Notes: a model not told the origin generated them from the letters alone. 64,000 nucleotides of DNA from CATOSP01 sp965237775 (GCA_965237775.1 OZ250155.1:3100001-3164000), one strand, 5' to 3'; positions 34,643 through 45,332 are shown, counted from the stretch's first letter. Numbers and translations are program-made.

Positions 34643-36034
34643 TCAAGTCGCGGACCGCGCCTCCTGGGGCAACGCTTGCTCCCAGTCCGGTAGCTGGTGA
34701 TGGGCGGTGTTAGGCAACAGGACGATAGCCCCAACGCCCACCAGACTTAACAAGAATGAAAGCACTATGGTCGCGTCGAAACTGTTGGTCAAGTCTCGTA
34801 GGACCGCTCCCATCAACACCCCCGCGGCCATTCCCACACCCGCGCCCATCATCTGCCAACCGTAGGTCGTGCCTATTGGCGCATTGCCGTAATATTGACG
34901 GTTGATGATTGGGAAAGCGCTCATCTCTCCGCCGAACCCGATGCCGAACAGGACGGCGAACAGGTAGAAACTCCAGGTGTCGTGGGCGAAAAACAGCAAC
35001 ACCATCGGCGCGCTCTGCAGGAAGAAGCAGATCCCCATGACTCCTTTGCTGCCGGCGTGCTCCGCCACGATCGGCACCCCAAACCTGGTGATGGTGCTGA
35101 CGACCGACATGATGACGAAGAGAGATGCCGCCGATCCCTTCGAAACTCCCCGTTCCTCTGCGATGGCCACCAAAAGCCCCAAGATAATCGCATGGGAAGC
35201 GCATCCCCAGAAATGAATCCCAATGAGGTTCCAAAAGGCGCTGGTGCGCTGTACCTGTTTCAAGAATGTGTTGGACCGCACCTTGGCTGTGTCTCCCTGA
35301 TGCACCCGCCGCACCGGTTGGTCTTCGGTGGCGCCCAGCGGGCGAAGTCCTATTTGCGCCGGTTCGTTGTAGAACACCCTGACCAGAGCGATGAGCGCCA
35401 GCCCGCCGCCCAGACCCGTCACCCAGAAAGTTGCGCGCAGGCCCGCTTCCATTCCCCCCACAGAGACTCCGGTAATCCAACTGGAAATCATGATGCCGGA
35501 CTCGGACTGACCGAACCAACCTAGAATGAACACGACCAGGGGCACGAACACCAACGGCCCCATTCCCTGGGAGGATTGTAGGATCCCCATTCCCAGACCA
35601 AGGTTTCGCTGAAACCACATGGTTAGAGAAGCTGTCAACGGCACTTGGAACACTGCCAGTGCGGCGCTGAGCAAAATCCCGTAAAAGAGGTAGAACTCCC
35701 AAATCGAGGTCATTCGGCTTGTAAGCACCATGAAGCCCATGAACATGATCGCGCCCAAGAGCATCGTGCGGCGTATGCCGTACCTGTCGCCCAACCATCC
35801 CGCCGCCGGGCCAAACAACCCGGAAAATGCCCACTGGAGCGCGAGCCCGAGCCCAACCGCGCCATAGGACCAACCGAAGGCCTCCACCAGCCTTGGGACC
35901 AACACACTGAAGGAAGTCCTCACGGCAGAGGCGCTGAGCCGCATGGCCGCCGCCACCGCGATCATGACCCAGGCGTAGTGGATGGGTCGCCCGCCTACGG
36001 ATAGGTTTGCCGGGGAGAGGTTTATATGTGGCAT
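34643..36034 (-). CDS. Major facilitator superfamily transporter
   Basis: A 463-residue inner-membrane protein with about 12 hydrophobic segments starting at HYAWVMIAVAAAMRLSASAV. Motif A between helices 2 and 3 reads GWLGDRYGIRRT. A charged central loop (EDQPVRRVHQGDTAKVRSN) joins the halves. Start: ATG at 36034; the open frame continues upstream but would overlap the rpoB promoter. It belongs to the same broad monocarboxylate/oxalate-formate-like group as the other transporter in this window. Upstream of, and probably co-transcribed with, the hydantoinase. Confidence 0.88.
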   Translation of the reverse strand: MPHINLSPANLSVGGRPIHYAWVMIAVAAAMRLSASAVRTSFSVLVPRLVEAFGWSYGAVGLGLALQWAFSGLFGPAAGWLGDRYGIRRTMLLGAIMFMGFMVLTSRMTSIWEFYLFYGILLSAALAVFQVPLTASLTMWFQRNLGLGMGILQSSQGMGPLVFVPLVVFILGWFGQSESGIMISSWITGVSVGGMEAGLRATFWVTGLGGGLALIALVRVFYNEPAQIGLRPLGATEDQPVRRVHQGDTAKVRSNTFLKQVQRTSAFWNLIGIHFWGCASHAIILGLLVAIAEERGVSKGSAASLFVIMSVVSTITRFGVPIVAEHAGSKGVMGICFFLQSAPMVLLFFAHDTWSFYLFAVLFGIGFGGEMSAFPIINRQYYGNAPIGTTYGWQMMGAGVGMAAGVLMGAVLRDLTNSFDATIVLSFLLSLVGVGAIVLLPNTAHHQLPDWEQALPQEARSAT

Positions 36035-36140
36035 GGCCCCAAGATTACCACAATCTCCGGGCTGATCGTTAATACGAACGTAACAAACTGAGGCTGCCGC
36101 CGCTGACAGCGAGCCGCCCTGCTTTGGTGCGCCAACCATG

Positions 36141-36168
36141 TTGACAAGCCCGCATATGTGCGTATAAT
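36141..36168 (+). promoter_or_regulatory. Strong sigma70-like promoter for rpoBC
   Basis: Perfect TTGACA at 36141-36146, a 16-bp spacer and a perfect TATAAT at 36163-36168, leaving a 5' leader of about 130 nt before the rpoB ATG. The TATAAT is followed by TTGC just as at the E1 alpha promoter. Confidence 0.8.
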
Positions 36169-36303
36169 TGCTCTTCACGGTAACATGCCTCTATCTACGA
36201 CTTCGGTCACTCTTCCAAGCAACCGCGACCACTGGCCCATTTCTGCGCCTTAATTCCGGCCGTCTGGCCGAATCACCCGAAACGCGCTCCAAGGAGAGGG
36301 AGA

Positions 36304-39300
36304 ATGGTATTTTCTGCTCCGGAGAATGGTTACCCCTTGGCTCCGCCACAGGTTAAGACTTACGCCAAGATTCCACAGGTTATCGACGTCCCCAACCTGA
36401 TCCAAAGCCAGCTCAGATCGTACGAGTGGTTCACTTCCGACGCCTTAAAAGAGGTGTATCGGGAGATTTCCCCTATCTCGGACTATACCGGGAAGAAGTA
36501 CGAGCTGTTTTTCCTGGAACATTATTTCAAGGATCCCAAGTACTCTCCCCAGGAGTGCAAGGAGCGGGAAATCACCTTCTCGCAGCCCCTTTATGTTAAG
36601 ACCCGGCTCGAGATGAAAGAGTCCGGGGAAATCAAGGAGCAAGAGATCTTCATGGGAGACATTCCCATGATGACCGACAACGGCACCTTCATCATCAACG
36701 GCGCCGAACGCGTGGTCGTCTCACAGTTGGTCCGCTCCCCGGGGATTTACTTCGTCTACGAAAGAAACCCGGTGAGCAATAGGAACCTGTGCTTCGCCAA
36801 AATGATACCCTCACGCGGCGCATGGCTCGAGTTCGAGACCAGCTCCAAGGATGTGCTCTCGGTGAAGGTCGACCGGAAACGGAAAGTTTCCGCCACTACC
36901 TTCCTGCGGGCCCTGGGCATCGCCTCAGACGAGGAGTTGCTCGAACGCTTCGCCGAAGTGGACGACGACGAGAACCATCAATACATCCAGTCCACCCTGG
37001 ACCGTGACCCGGCGCCTGAGGCCCGGGAGATGTCTTTCCGAGACGACGATCTCCGGGCGGTCTGGGAAATGCTGCGCCCCGACGATGAGTATGACGTCGC
37101 CCTGGCCCGCCGTATTGCCGGCGCCCAGATCGAGTTCTACCGGAGGCTCCGCCCCGGCGAACCTCCCAGCCTGGAAAATTCCCGTAACCTCATACGCAAC
37201 CTGTTCTTCGCCCCCCGGCGCTACGACCTGGGGCGAGTGGGCCGGTACAAGCTCAACCGGCGGTTGAACCAGACATCCAATGACGACCTGATGACCCTGA
37301 CCGTCGACGACGTCGTTGCGGTTATCAGCACCATGATCCGGATCAACCAGGGCGACGGCCAGCCCGACGACATCGACCACCTCGGCAACCGCCGCGTCCG
37401 GTCGGTTGGCGAGTTGGTGCAGAACCAGGTCCGCGTGGGCCTGCTCCGCATGGAGCGCATGGTCAAGGAGAAGATGACCCTCGTAGACCCCGAAACCGCC
37501 GCTCCCCAGGGGCTGGTAAATATTCGCCCTGTGGTCGCCGCGGTCAGAGAGTTCTTCGGCGGGTCCCAGTTGTCCCAGTTCATGGACCAAACCAACCCGC
37601 TGGCCGAGTTGACTCACAAGCGCCGCCTATCGGCCCTGGGTCCTGGCGGCCTGTCCAGAGAGCGGGCGGGTTTCGACGTAAGGGACGTCCACTTCTCCCA
37701 CTACGGGAGGATTTGCCCCATTGAGACCCCGGAGGGCCCCAACATTGGCCTCCTTAGTTCATTGGCGTCCTACGCCAGGATCAACTCCTACGGGTTTATC
37801 GAATCGCCCTACCGCAGGGTGCTCAAGGCCTTGCCCAGCGACTCGCCGAACCTCCGGGGACGCACCGTCACCGAAGCCATACCGGACGAAGAAGGTAAGA
37901 CCATCGTGAACAAGGGCCGGTCCATCGGCGCAAATCGGATCGCCGCGCTCCGCGCCCTGCCCCAGGGTACTTTGGTCCAAGTAACCCCCTTCGTGGCAGC
38001 GGCGGAAGACGACATCATCTACCTCTCCGCCGACCAGGAAGAACGCTACCGGATTGCCCAGGCCAACTCGGTCCTGGACGAGCTGAACCAATTCGTCGCT
38101 GACCGGGTCGAGGTAAGGGTAGGCGAGACCTACATCCAGGACTCACCGGACACGGTGGACCTGATGGACGTCTCTCCCATGCAGATCATGAGCGTTTCCG
38201 CCGCCCTCATCCCCTTCCTGGAGCATGACGACGCCAACCGGGCTCTGATGGGTTCCAACATGCAACGCCAGGCCGTGCCCCTGCTCCGGCCCCAGGCCCC
38301 GATAATCGGCACAGGCATTGAGGGCAGAGTTGCCCGCGACAGCGGACAGGTCGTCCTCGCCAGGGCTAAGGGAGTGGTCTCGTCGGTGACCGGACGCGAG
38401 ATTTTCGTGGTCGACGATGAAGGCGCGGAGCACTGTCACCCGCTAATAAAATTCGCCCGGACCAACCAGGGAACCTGCTTCGACCAGCGGCCAACAGTCG
38501 CCTCCGGCGACCTGGTGGAGAAGGGCGGCGTTCTCGCCGATAGCTCCTCAACCGACCAGGGAGACTTGGCGCTAGGCCAGAACGTGCTCGTCGCCTTCAT
38601 GTCCTGGGAGGGCTACAACTATGAGGACGCGATCATCATCAGCGAGCGGCTGGTCAAGGAGGACTACTTCACCTCCACCCACATCGAGAAACATGAGATG
38701 GAAGCCCGCGAAACCAAGTTGGGGCCCGAGGAGATCACCCGGGACATACCCAACGTCGGTGAGGGCAGCCTCCGCGATCTGGACGAACGGGGCATAATCC
38801 GCGTCGGGGCAGACGTGGGTCCCGGAGACATCCTGGTGGGCAAAGTCACACCCAAGGGCGAGACCGAGCTTACCGCGGAAGAGAAGCTGCTTCGCGCCAT
38901 CTTTGGCGAAAAGTCCAGGGACGTCAAAGACACCTCCCTCCGCGTACCCCACGGTGAACGCGGGAAGGTGATTGACGTTAAGATCCTCAACCGGTCCAAC
39001 CGTGACGATCTGCCACCCGGCGTCAACGAAGCCGTCCGGGTTTGGATCGCCCAGACCAGGAAGATTTCGGTCGGGGACAAGATGGCGGGACGCCACGGCA
39101 ACAAGGGCGTCGTGGCGCGCATACTTCCCGAAGAGGACATGCCATACCTGGCCGACGGTACCCCAATGGACGTGATCCTTAACCCCATCGGGGTCCCCTC
39201 ACGCATGAACCTGGGTCAGGTGCTGGAAACCCACCTGGGCTGGGCTGCCAGGATCCTAAACTTCCGGGCCAACACCCCGGTGTTCGACGGCGCGCGGGAC

Positions 39301-40080
39301 GATTCCATAGAAGACGCCCTGGCGCGAACATGGTTTGCCGAACAGGCGCAGGCCATCGACGGCGGACCTAATGACGGATCCCCCGCGATTGACTACGTCA
39401 AGGTGTTGGACTGGCTGCGGGCGCAGGGCTACGACGGCGAGAAGCTTCTGGACCAGGAAATTCAAGGCGAGGCCCAGCAGGCCTGTCTGGAGATGTGGCT
39501 CCGCGACGTGGCCGGCGAGGATATCACTGGTCAGGACCTTGAAGGCTTGCGTCACATGGCCCTTATGGTCCACCGTGAACGCCGCATTGCCCCGCCCACC
39601 TTCGGAAAGTTCGAGCTCTTCGACGGACGGTCGGGTGAGGCCTTCGACCAGTTGGTCACCGTGGGCAGCATCTACATCCTCAAGCTGATACACCTCGTGG
39701 AAGACAAAATTCACGCCCGGTCCACCGGTCCCTATTCCATGATCACCCAGCAGCCACTGGGCGGAAAGGCCCAGTTCGGAGGCCAGCGGTTCGGGGAGAT
39801 GGAAGTCTGGGCGCTGGAGGCTTATAGCGCGGCCTACAACTTGCAGGAGGTGCTCACGGTTAAGTCGGATGACGTGGCTGGCCGGGTCAAAACTTACGAA
39901 GCAGTCGTGAAGGGTGAACCCATCGGTCAGCCAGGGGTGCCAGAGTCCTTTAACGTACTGTTGAAAGAGCTTCAGAGCCTCGGCCTGGCGGTGGAGCTGC
40001 TAAACGAGGATGACCGGACCCCGCTTATGCCGGGACTTTCGGACGACACAGAGCTATTCCAGCCCCTGGAGGCGATTTAA
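36304..40080 (+). CDS. rpoB: RNA polymerase beta subunit
   Basis: A 1258-residue beta subunit, complete. The rifampicin pocket (about residues 419-465) reads SQLSQFMDQTNPLAELTHKR followed by RLSALGPGGLSRERAG; Asp, His and Ser at the three main resistance positions are wild type, with Thr for the first Asn of the E. coli MDQNNP. Other conserved parts: AERVVVSQLVRSPG near 138, MAGRHGNKGVV near 926 and the C-terminal GGKAQFGGQRFGEMEVWALE. AAGGAGAGGGAG precedes the ATG. The usual upstream rplJ-rplL genes are absent; the gene has its own promoter. Confidence 0.98.
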   Translation: MVFSAPENGYPLAPPQVKTYAKIPQVIDVPNLIQSQLRSYEWFTSDALKEVYREISPISDYTGKKYELFFLEHYFKDPKYSPQECKEREITFSQPLYVKTRLEMKESGEIKEQEIFMGDIPMMTDNGTFIINGAERVVVSQLVRSPGIYFVYERNPVSNRNLCFAKMIPSRGAWLEFETSSKDVLSVKVDRKRKVSATTFLRALGIASDEELLERFAEVDDDENHQYIQSTLDRDPAPEAREMSFRDDDLRAVWEMLRPDDEYDVALARRIAGAQIEFYRRLRPGEPPSLENSRNLIRNLFFAPRRYDLGRVGRYKLNRRLNQTSNDDLMTLTVDDVVAVISTMIRINQGDGQPDDIDHLGNRRVRSVGELVQNQVRVGLLRMERMVKEKMTLVDPETAAPQGLVNIRPVVAAVREFFGGSQLSQFMDQTNPLAELTHKRRLSALGPGGLSRERAGFDVRDVHFSHYGRICPIETPEGPNIGLLSSLASYARINSYGFIESPYRRVLKALPSDSPNLRGRTVTEAIPDEEGKTIVNKGRSIGANRIAALRALPQGTLVQVTPFVAAAEDDIIYLSADQEERYRIAQANSVLDELNQFVADRVEVRVGETYIQDSPDTVDLMDVSPMQIMSVSAALIPFLEHDDANRALMGSNMQRQAVPLLRPQAPIIGTGIEGRVARDSGQVVLARAKGVVSSVTGREIFVVDDEGAEHCHPLIKFARTNQGTCFDQRPTVASGDLVEKGGVLADSSSTDQGDLALGQNVLVAFMSWEGYNYEDAIIISERLVKEDYFTSTHIEKHEMEARETKLGPEEITRDIPNVGEGSLRDLDERGIIRVGADVGPGDILVGKVTPKGETELTAEEKLLRAIFGEKSRDVKDTSLRVPHGERGKVIDVKILNRSNRDDLPPGVNEAVRVWIAQTRKISVGDKMAGRHGNKGVVARILPEEDMPYLADGTPMDVILNPIGVPSRMNLGQVLETHLGWAARILNFRANTPVFDGARDDSIEDALARTWFAEQAQAIDGGPNDGSPAIDYVKVLDWLRAQGYDGEKLLDQEIQGEAQQACLEMWLRDVAGEDITGQDLEGLRHMALMVHRERRIAPPTFGKFELFDGRSGEAFDQLVTVGSIYILKLIHLVEDKIHARSTGPYSMITQQPLGGKAQFGGQRFGEMEVWALEAYSAAYNLQEVLTVKSDDVAGRVKTYEAVVKGEPIGQPGVPESFNVLLKELQSLGLAVELLNEDDRTPLMPGLSDDTELFQPLEAI

Positions 40081-43000
40081 TGGTCAGATTGGCTGATAGA
40101 GTTGAGAGCCAGGCAACCAATTTCAATGCGATTCGAATATCTATAGCGTCTCCAGAACAGATCATGAACTGGTCTCACGGCGAGGTGACCAAGCCTGAGA
40201 CCATCAACTACCGGACCCTCAGGCCCGAGAAGGACGGGTTGTTTTGCGAACGCCTCTTTGGTCCCACCAAGGACTGGGAGTGCTTCTGCGGAAAGTACAA
40301 GCGGATCCGCTACCGCGGCGTTGTTTGCGATAGGTGCGGCGTGGAAGTCACCCGCTCCAAGGTGCGCCGCGAGCGCATGGGTCACATTCGGCTGGCCGCG
40401 CCGGTGGCCCATATCTGGTTCAGCAAGACCACGCCCAGCCGGTTGGGTCTGTTATTGGACCTCTCACCTAGGAATCTGGAGCGGGTCCTCTACTTCGCCC
40501 AACACATCGTAGTCTCCGTTGACGACGAAGTCCGGCAGGAGACCATCGAGGAAGCCAAGGTGCGCTTCGACTTCGATGTGGAACTGGTTCGCCAGACCGC
40601 CGAAGAGGCGTTGACTTCCATTCGGGAAAGGATCGAAACCCTCGAAGCGGGGGAGCATACCCCGGAAGCCGACGTGGAGCGAATGGCCGCCCAGGTCGAG
40701 ATGGACGCCATCAACGATAAGTTGGCCGACGACGAGCGGGCCCTGGAAGAGAAACTGCAAACCATCACCGAAGAGCTAGAAGACCTGCGGGTCCACAAAC
40801 TCCTCGCCGAGTCCCGTTACCGTGAGCTAAAGGACACCTACGGCAACGTCTTCCAGGCAACCATGGGCGCTGAGGCCATCCTGGCCATTCTCCGCACCAT
40901 CAACTTGGAAGCCCTGCGGGACCAGCTTATCACCGAGATGCACTCCACCTCCGGGCAGAGGCGCAAGAAGGCCATCAAACGGCTGCGGGTTGTGGAATCC
41001 TTCCGCAACAGCGGTAACCGGGTGGAGGACATGATTTTGTCCATCCTGCCCGTGCTTCCTCCAGAACTACGTCCCATGGTCCAGCTCGACGGCGGCCGGT
41101 TCGCCACCAGCGACCTGAACGACCTCTATCGGCGCGTGATCAACCGGAACAACCGCCTCAAGCGTCTCATGGACCTCGGAGCCCCAGAGATCATCATCCG
41201 CAACGAAAAGCGGATGCTGCAAGAGGCCGTCGACGCTCTTATCGACAACGGCCGCCGGGGCCGCCCAATTCAGGGCAGTCACAATCATAAGCTGAAATCC
41301 CTCTCGGACCTACTTCGGGGCAAACAGGGCCGCTTCCGTCAAAACCTGCTCGGTAAGCGGGTGGACTACAGCGGACGCTCGGTCATCGTCGTGGGACCCG
41401 AACTTAAGATGCACCAATGCGGCCTGCCCAAGCGCATGGCGCTTGAACTTTTCAAGCCATTCGTCATGCACCGGCTCGTCGTCCTCGGCATCGCACCCAA
41501 CATCAAAAACGCCAAGCGCATGGTAGAAAGGGCGCGCACCGAGGTCTGGGACATCCTGGAAGACGTGATTAAGGACCGGCCGGTGTTGCTAAACCGCGCT
41601 CCGACCCTGCACAGGCTGGGTATCCAGGCGTTTATGCCGGTCCTCATCGAAGGCAACGCCATCCAGATTCATCCCCTGGTCTGCTCCGCTTTCAACGCCG
41701 ACTTCGACGGGGACCAAATGGCCGTACACGTCCCACTGTCCCGCATGGCGGTCTTGGAGGCGCGGGAAGGAATGTTAAGCACCCACAACATGCTCTCACC
41801 CGCGTCTGGCGACCCGCTGGTGGCACCCACCTTGGATATGGTCATGGGCTGTTACTACCTCACTGAGGTACGGGAGGGCGTCCCCGGCGAAGGCCGCCGG
41901 TTCTACGACTTCGACGAGGCCCGCATCGCCCACTCCGCTGGTCTGATAGACCTGCAGGCATCCATCGAAGTGCTCAACGTACCCAACTCCAGCCACGAGG
42001 GTTGGCTGGAGACCACCCTGGGGCGGATGATGTTTAACGAGATCCTGCCTCCGTCCCTGGAATACCAGAACAAACTAATGGACCGCGGCGCACTCAAGGA
42101 CCTGACCGCGGAGCTGTACCGGTCCTTGTCCAACGAAGAGACCTCCGATGTGTTGGACAAAATCAAGGACCTGGGCTTCCAATACGCCACCAGTTCCGGC
42201 ATCACCATCGCGATCAACGACATCCAGGTCTCCGGCAAGAAACCGGCCATCCTCAGCAAGGCCGCGGATATGGTCAGCGGTTACGACGACCAATACCTCT
42301 CCGGACTGATCTCTGAAGACGAACGCTACGCGAAGACCGTGGAGGCCTGGACCTGGGCTTCTGATGAGACCACCGCCCTGGTGGAGGAAGAGCTGCCCAA
42401 CTACGGTGGAATCGCTGTGATGGCGCGGTCGGGGGCCAAGGGAAATATCTCCCAGATCAAGCAGATGGCCGGTATGCGGGGCCTGATGAGCAACCCCAAG
42501 GGCCGCATCATTGACTTGCCCATCGTCTCCAGCTTCCGCGAGGGCCTGACCGCCCTCGAGTACTTTATCTCCACCCACGGAGCCAGGAAAGGTCTTGCCG
42601 ACACCGCCCTGCGGACCGCGGACAGCGGCTACCTGACACGCAGATTGATCGACATCGCCCAGGAGGTGATCGTCCTCAAGGATGACTGCGGCACCTGGGA
42701 TACCTACTACGTGTCCAAGAGGCCCGATGACCCGATCCACTCCTCGCTAAAGGACCGTCTCCTGGGCCGGATGGCGGCCATGCCAGTGCCCGACCCGAAT
42801 ACCGGCGAGATCATTGTGGACCGCAACGAACAGATCGACGAAGAGATCGCGGGGAAGATCGTGGATTCCGGCCTAATGGAAGTAGGCGTCAGGTCCCCGT
42901 TGACTTGCGAGTGTCAGCGAGGCGTCTGCCGGATGTGCTACGGCCGCCTCCCCGCGACCGGCATCACGGTCGAAGAAGGCCAGGCGGTGGGCATCATCGC

Positions 43001-44327
43001 CGCCCAGAGCATCGGAGAACCCGGGACCCAGCTCACTATGCGGACTTTCCACACCGGCGGCGTCGCCGGTCTGGACATCACAAGCGGCTTGCCCCGTGTC
43101 GAAGAGCTGTTCGAGGCCCGCGTTCCCAAGGGTGCTGCCATTTTGGCCGACATCGACGGCTTGGTATCCCTGGAGACCGACGACGAGGGCCGCCGGCTAA
43201 GGCTGGTCAGCCGGGAGGAGTTCCAGGAATTTTACCCGCTGCCCGAGGGAGCCCAGGTGCTCGTAGACGACGGTGAGTACGTGGAACCGGGCATGATCCT
43301 GGCCAGCGCCGCCACCGGGGAACCCTCCGAGGACGGACCATCCGAAGAACTGGCGGAGCCCCCGGAACAGGTGATCGCCAACATCGGCGGCCGCGTGGAG
43401 CTAAGCCCCGAGGGCGTGTCCATCTTCTGGGAAGACGTGGAGGAGCGGGAGCACATAATCCCCGCCTCGGCTCATCTCCTGGTGAAGGACGGCGACCAGG
43501 CCAAGGCTGGCGACGCCCTGATCGGCGGCCCGCTCAACCCGCACGACATCTTGAACATCAGCGGGAAGGACGACTTGCAAAGGTACCTGGTCAACGAGGT
43601 GCAGCAGGTTTACCAGTCCCAAGGTGTGAGCATTCACGACAAGCACATCGAAATCATCCTCCGCCAAATGCTTCGCAGGGTCCAGGTGGAGTCCACCGGC
43701 GATTGCGACCTCATCCCAGGCCAGATGGTGGACAGGTTCGAGTTCCAGGAGAGGAACGCCAAGGTCTTGGCCGAGGGCGGCGAGCCCGCCACGGCTAAGC
43801 CGGTGTTGTTGGGTGTCACCAGGGCGTCCCTGCTCACCGACAGCTTCCTGTCCGCGGCCTCCTTCCAGGAGACCACTCGCGTGCTGACCCAGGCCGCGGT
43901 TAGCGGAGCGCGAGACACGCTGCTAGGCCTGAAGGAAAACGTCATCATCGGCCGGTTGATCCCCGCCAGAGTGCAGATACCCGGCATGGACAAACTGCTT
44001 CACCCCGATCCCATTCCCGAACTGGCGGGCATCGCCCCTGGCGGCTGGTTGGGAATCGGCGGCGAGACACCCGGTATCAACCCAATGGGCATGGAAGGCG
44101 GAGCCCACGGGACTCCCGACGACGACTTCTTAGGCAAGGACGACGGTCCAGAGGAGGACGAGGAGGGCCTGGTCAATGGGGCTGGCTTCCTGAGCGCGCA
44201 GCCAGGTAATGGCGCCGCTGGCAACGGGGGCCAGGAACTCAGCGGCGGCGATGGCCTTAACCTCAACCCCGAGACCAGCGGCGACTATAACCCGTTTGCG
44301 AGGCAGGAGGACGAGCCGGCCGAATAA
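40080..44327 (+). CDS. rpoC: RNA polymerase beta' subunit
   Basis: A 1415-residue beta' subunit; the ATG shares one base with the rpoB stop (TAATG). The N-terminal zinc site is CFCGKYKRIRYRGVVCDRCG (about residues 63-82); the catalytic NADFDGDQMAVHVP is near residue 539; the second zinc cluster CECQRGVCRMC is near 941-951. After the last conserved segment (GLKENVIIGRLIPAR, near 1285) there is a long Gly/Pro/Asp/Asn-rich tail of about 110 residues with no predicted structure. The tail is longer than in most bacteria and rich in acidic residues. Confidence 0.98.
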   Translation: MVRLADRVESQATNFNAIRISIASPEQIMNWSHGEVTKPETINYRTLRPEKDGLFCERLFGPTKDWECFCGKYKRIRYRGVVCDRCGVEVTRSKVRRERMGHIRLAAPVAHIWFSKTTPSRLGLLLDLSPRNLERVLYFAQHIVVSVDDEVRQETIEEAKVRFDFDVELVRQTAEEALTSIRERIETLEAGEHTPEADVERMAAQVEMDAINDKLADDERALEEKLQTITEELEDLRVHKLLAESRYRELKDTYGNVFQATMGAEAILAILRTINLEALRDQLITEMHSTSGQRRKKAIKRLRVVESFRNSGNRVEDMILSILPVLPPELRPMVQLDGGRFATSDLNDLYRRVINRNNRLKRLMDLGAPEIIIRNEKRMLQEAVDALIDNGRRGRPIQGSHNHKLKSLSDLLRGKQGRFRQNLLGKRVDYSGRSVIVVGPELKMHQCGLPKRMALELFKPFVMHRLVVLGIAPNIKNAKRMVERARTEVWDILEDVIKDRPVLLNRAPTLHRLGIQAFMPVLIEGNAIQIHPLVCSAFNADFDGDQMAVHVPLSRMAVLEAREGMLSTHNMLSPASGDPLVAPTLDMVMGCYYLTEVREGVPGEGRRFYDFDEARIAHSAGLIDLQASIEVLNVPNSSHEGWLETTLGRMMFNEILPPSLEYQNKLMDRGALKDLTAELYRSLSNEETSDVLDKIKDLGFQYATSSGITIAINDIQVSGKKPAILSKAADMVSGYDDQYLSGLISEDERYAKTVEAWTWASDETTALVEEELPNYGGIAVMARSGAKGNISQIKQMAGMRGLMSNPKGRIIDLPIVSSFREGLTALEYFISTHGARKGLADTALRTADSGYLTRRLIDIAQEVIVLKDDCGTWDTYYVSKRPDDPIHSSLKDRLLGRMAAMPVPDPNTGEIIVDRNEQIDEEIAGKIVDSGLMEVGVRSPLTCECQRGVCRMCYGRLPATGITVEEGQAVGIIAAQSIGEPGTQLTMRTFHTGGVAGLDITSGLPRVEELFEARVPKGAAILADIDGLVSLETDDEGRRLRLVSREEFQEFYPLPEGAQVLVDDGEYVEPGMILASAATGEPSEDGPSEELAEPPEQVIANIGGRVELSPEGVSIFWEDVEEREHIIPASAHLLVKDGDQAKAGDALIGGPLNPHDILNISGKDDLQRYLVNEVQQVYQSQGVSIHDKHIEIILRQMLRRVQVESTGDCDLIPGQMVDRFEFQERNAKVLAEGGEPATAKPVLLGVTRASLLTDSFLSAASFQETTRVLTQAAVSGARDTLLGLKENVIIGRLIPARVQIPGMDKLLHPDPIPELAGIAPGGWLGIGGETPGINPMGMEGGAHGTPDDDFLGKDDGPEEDEEGLVNGAGFLSAQPGNGAAGNGGQELSGGDGLNLNPETSGDYNPFARQEDEPAE

Positions 44328-44363
44328 CCCGGCGGCCGGCCCTCCCGCCCCAGGGATAACATC

Positions 44364-45332
44364 GTGGACCTATCGGTTGACCTGGCGCCCGGCCATCCTC
44401 ACCATCTGAGGATTGCCAACCCTGTGATGATCGCGTCTGGCACCTTCGGGTACGACGGCTACGGACGCGGCATAACCGAGGATATGGACCTGAGCCGGGT
44501 GGGCGCGGTAATACCCAAAACCGTCACCCGGCTCCCCCGGGAAGGGAACCCGGAACCCCGTTGGCACCCTCCCTCCTACAGGGAAGCCCTCGAGGAGGGG
44601 GAGTCAATCCTCCTGAATTCCATTGGCCTTGCCAACCCCGGCATCAAAGCCGCCATGTCCCACTTTGCCCCAAATTGGCCCGCCTATAAAACTACCGTGC
44701 TACTCAGCCTTTCCGCCGACAGCGTCGCCCAATTTGGTGAGATGGCTTCTATGACCTGTGGTGTCAGCGGCTTTCAGGCCATCGAGCTCAATCTGAGTTG
44801 CCCCAACGTGGAGAACCGCGCCATGTTCGGCCATAGCGCCAAGCTCACAGCCGGGGCCGTGGCCGCCGTCCGGGAACAGACCAGTCTCCCGGTGCTGGCC
44901 AAGTTGGCGCCCAATGTACCGGACGTCGTCCCCATAGCCAAGGCCGCGGTGGACGCCGGGGCCGATGCGCTTACCATTTCCAACACCATCCCAGCAATGC
45001 GGATCGACCTCGAAACCAGACGTCCGGTCCTTGGCGCGCTCACCGGCGGCCTCTCGGGGGCGGGTCTTCGCCCGGTGGCCCTGGCAATGGTGTATCGTGC
45101 AGCCCAGGCGGTGGACGTGCCGATTGTTGGAGTGGGTGGCATATTCCAAGGGGACCATGCTGTGGAGTTCCTGCTGGCCGGCGCTACGGCAGTGCAGATT
45201 GGCAGCGCCAACCTGGCCGACCTCTGGGCCCCCTTCCGCATCCTGGACGAATTGACCGCCTACATGGGCGAAAATGGCATTCCAAGCGTATCCGAGCTAG
45301 TGGGCGCAGTCGACACAAGCCCTAGGCCATGA
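44364..45332 (+). CDS. pyrD: Dihydroorotate dehydrogenase, class 1-like
   Basis: A 322-residue FMN TIM-barrel enzyme of pyrimidine synthesis. FMN-binding Lys52 in PKTVTR, NSIGLANPG at 85-93, and NLSCPN at 143-148 with Cys146 as the probable catalytic base (a Cys marks the soluble class 1 enzymes; class 2 membrane forms use Ser). The C-terminal phosphate site is VGVGGIFQG and IGSANLAD. Start is a GTG, 36 bp after rpoC. Class 1B enzymes work with PyrK, which is not seen next to it, so the electron acceptor is open. Confidence 0.92.
   Translation: MDLSVDLAPGHPHHLRIANPVMIASGTFGYDGYGRGITEDMDLSRVGAVIPKTVTRLPREGNPEPRWHPPSYREALEEGESILLNSIGLANPGIKAAMSHFAPNWPAYKTTVLLSLSADSVAQFGEMASMTCGVSGFQAIELNLSCPNVENRAMFGHSAKLTAGAVAAVREQTSLPVLAKLAPNVPDVVPIAKAAVDAGADALTISNTIPAMRIDLETRRPVLGALTGGLSGAGLRPVALAMVYRAAQAVDVPIVGVGGIFQGDHAVEFLLAGATAVQIGSANLADLWAPFRILDELTAYMGENGIPSVSELVGAVDTSPRP

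Noticed and set aside
36035..36178. Upstream extension of the minus-strand MFS frame
   Set aside because: It would overlap the TTGACA/TATAAT promoter of rpoB and adds no transporter-like sequence; the ATG at 36034 begins right before the first membrane helix.
40080..44327. Long antisense open frames inside rpoB, rpoC, secA and other large genes
   Set aside because: They are shadows of GC-rich codon usage in the sense genes, without ribosome sites or family motifs.
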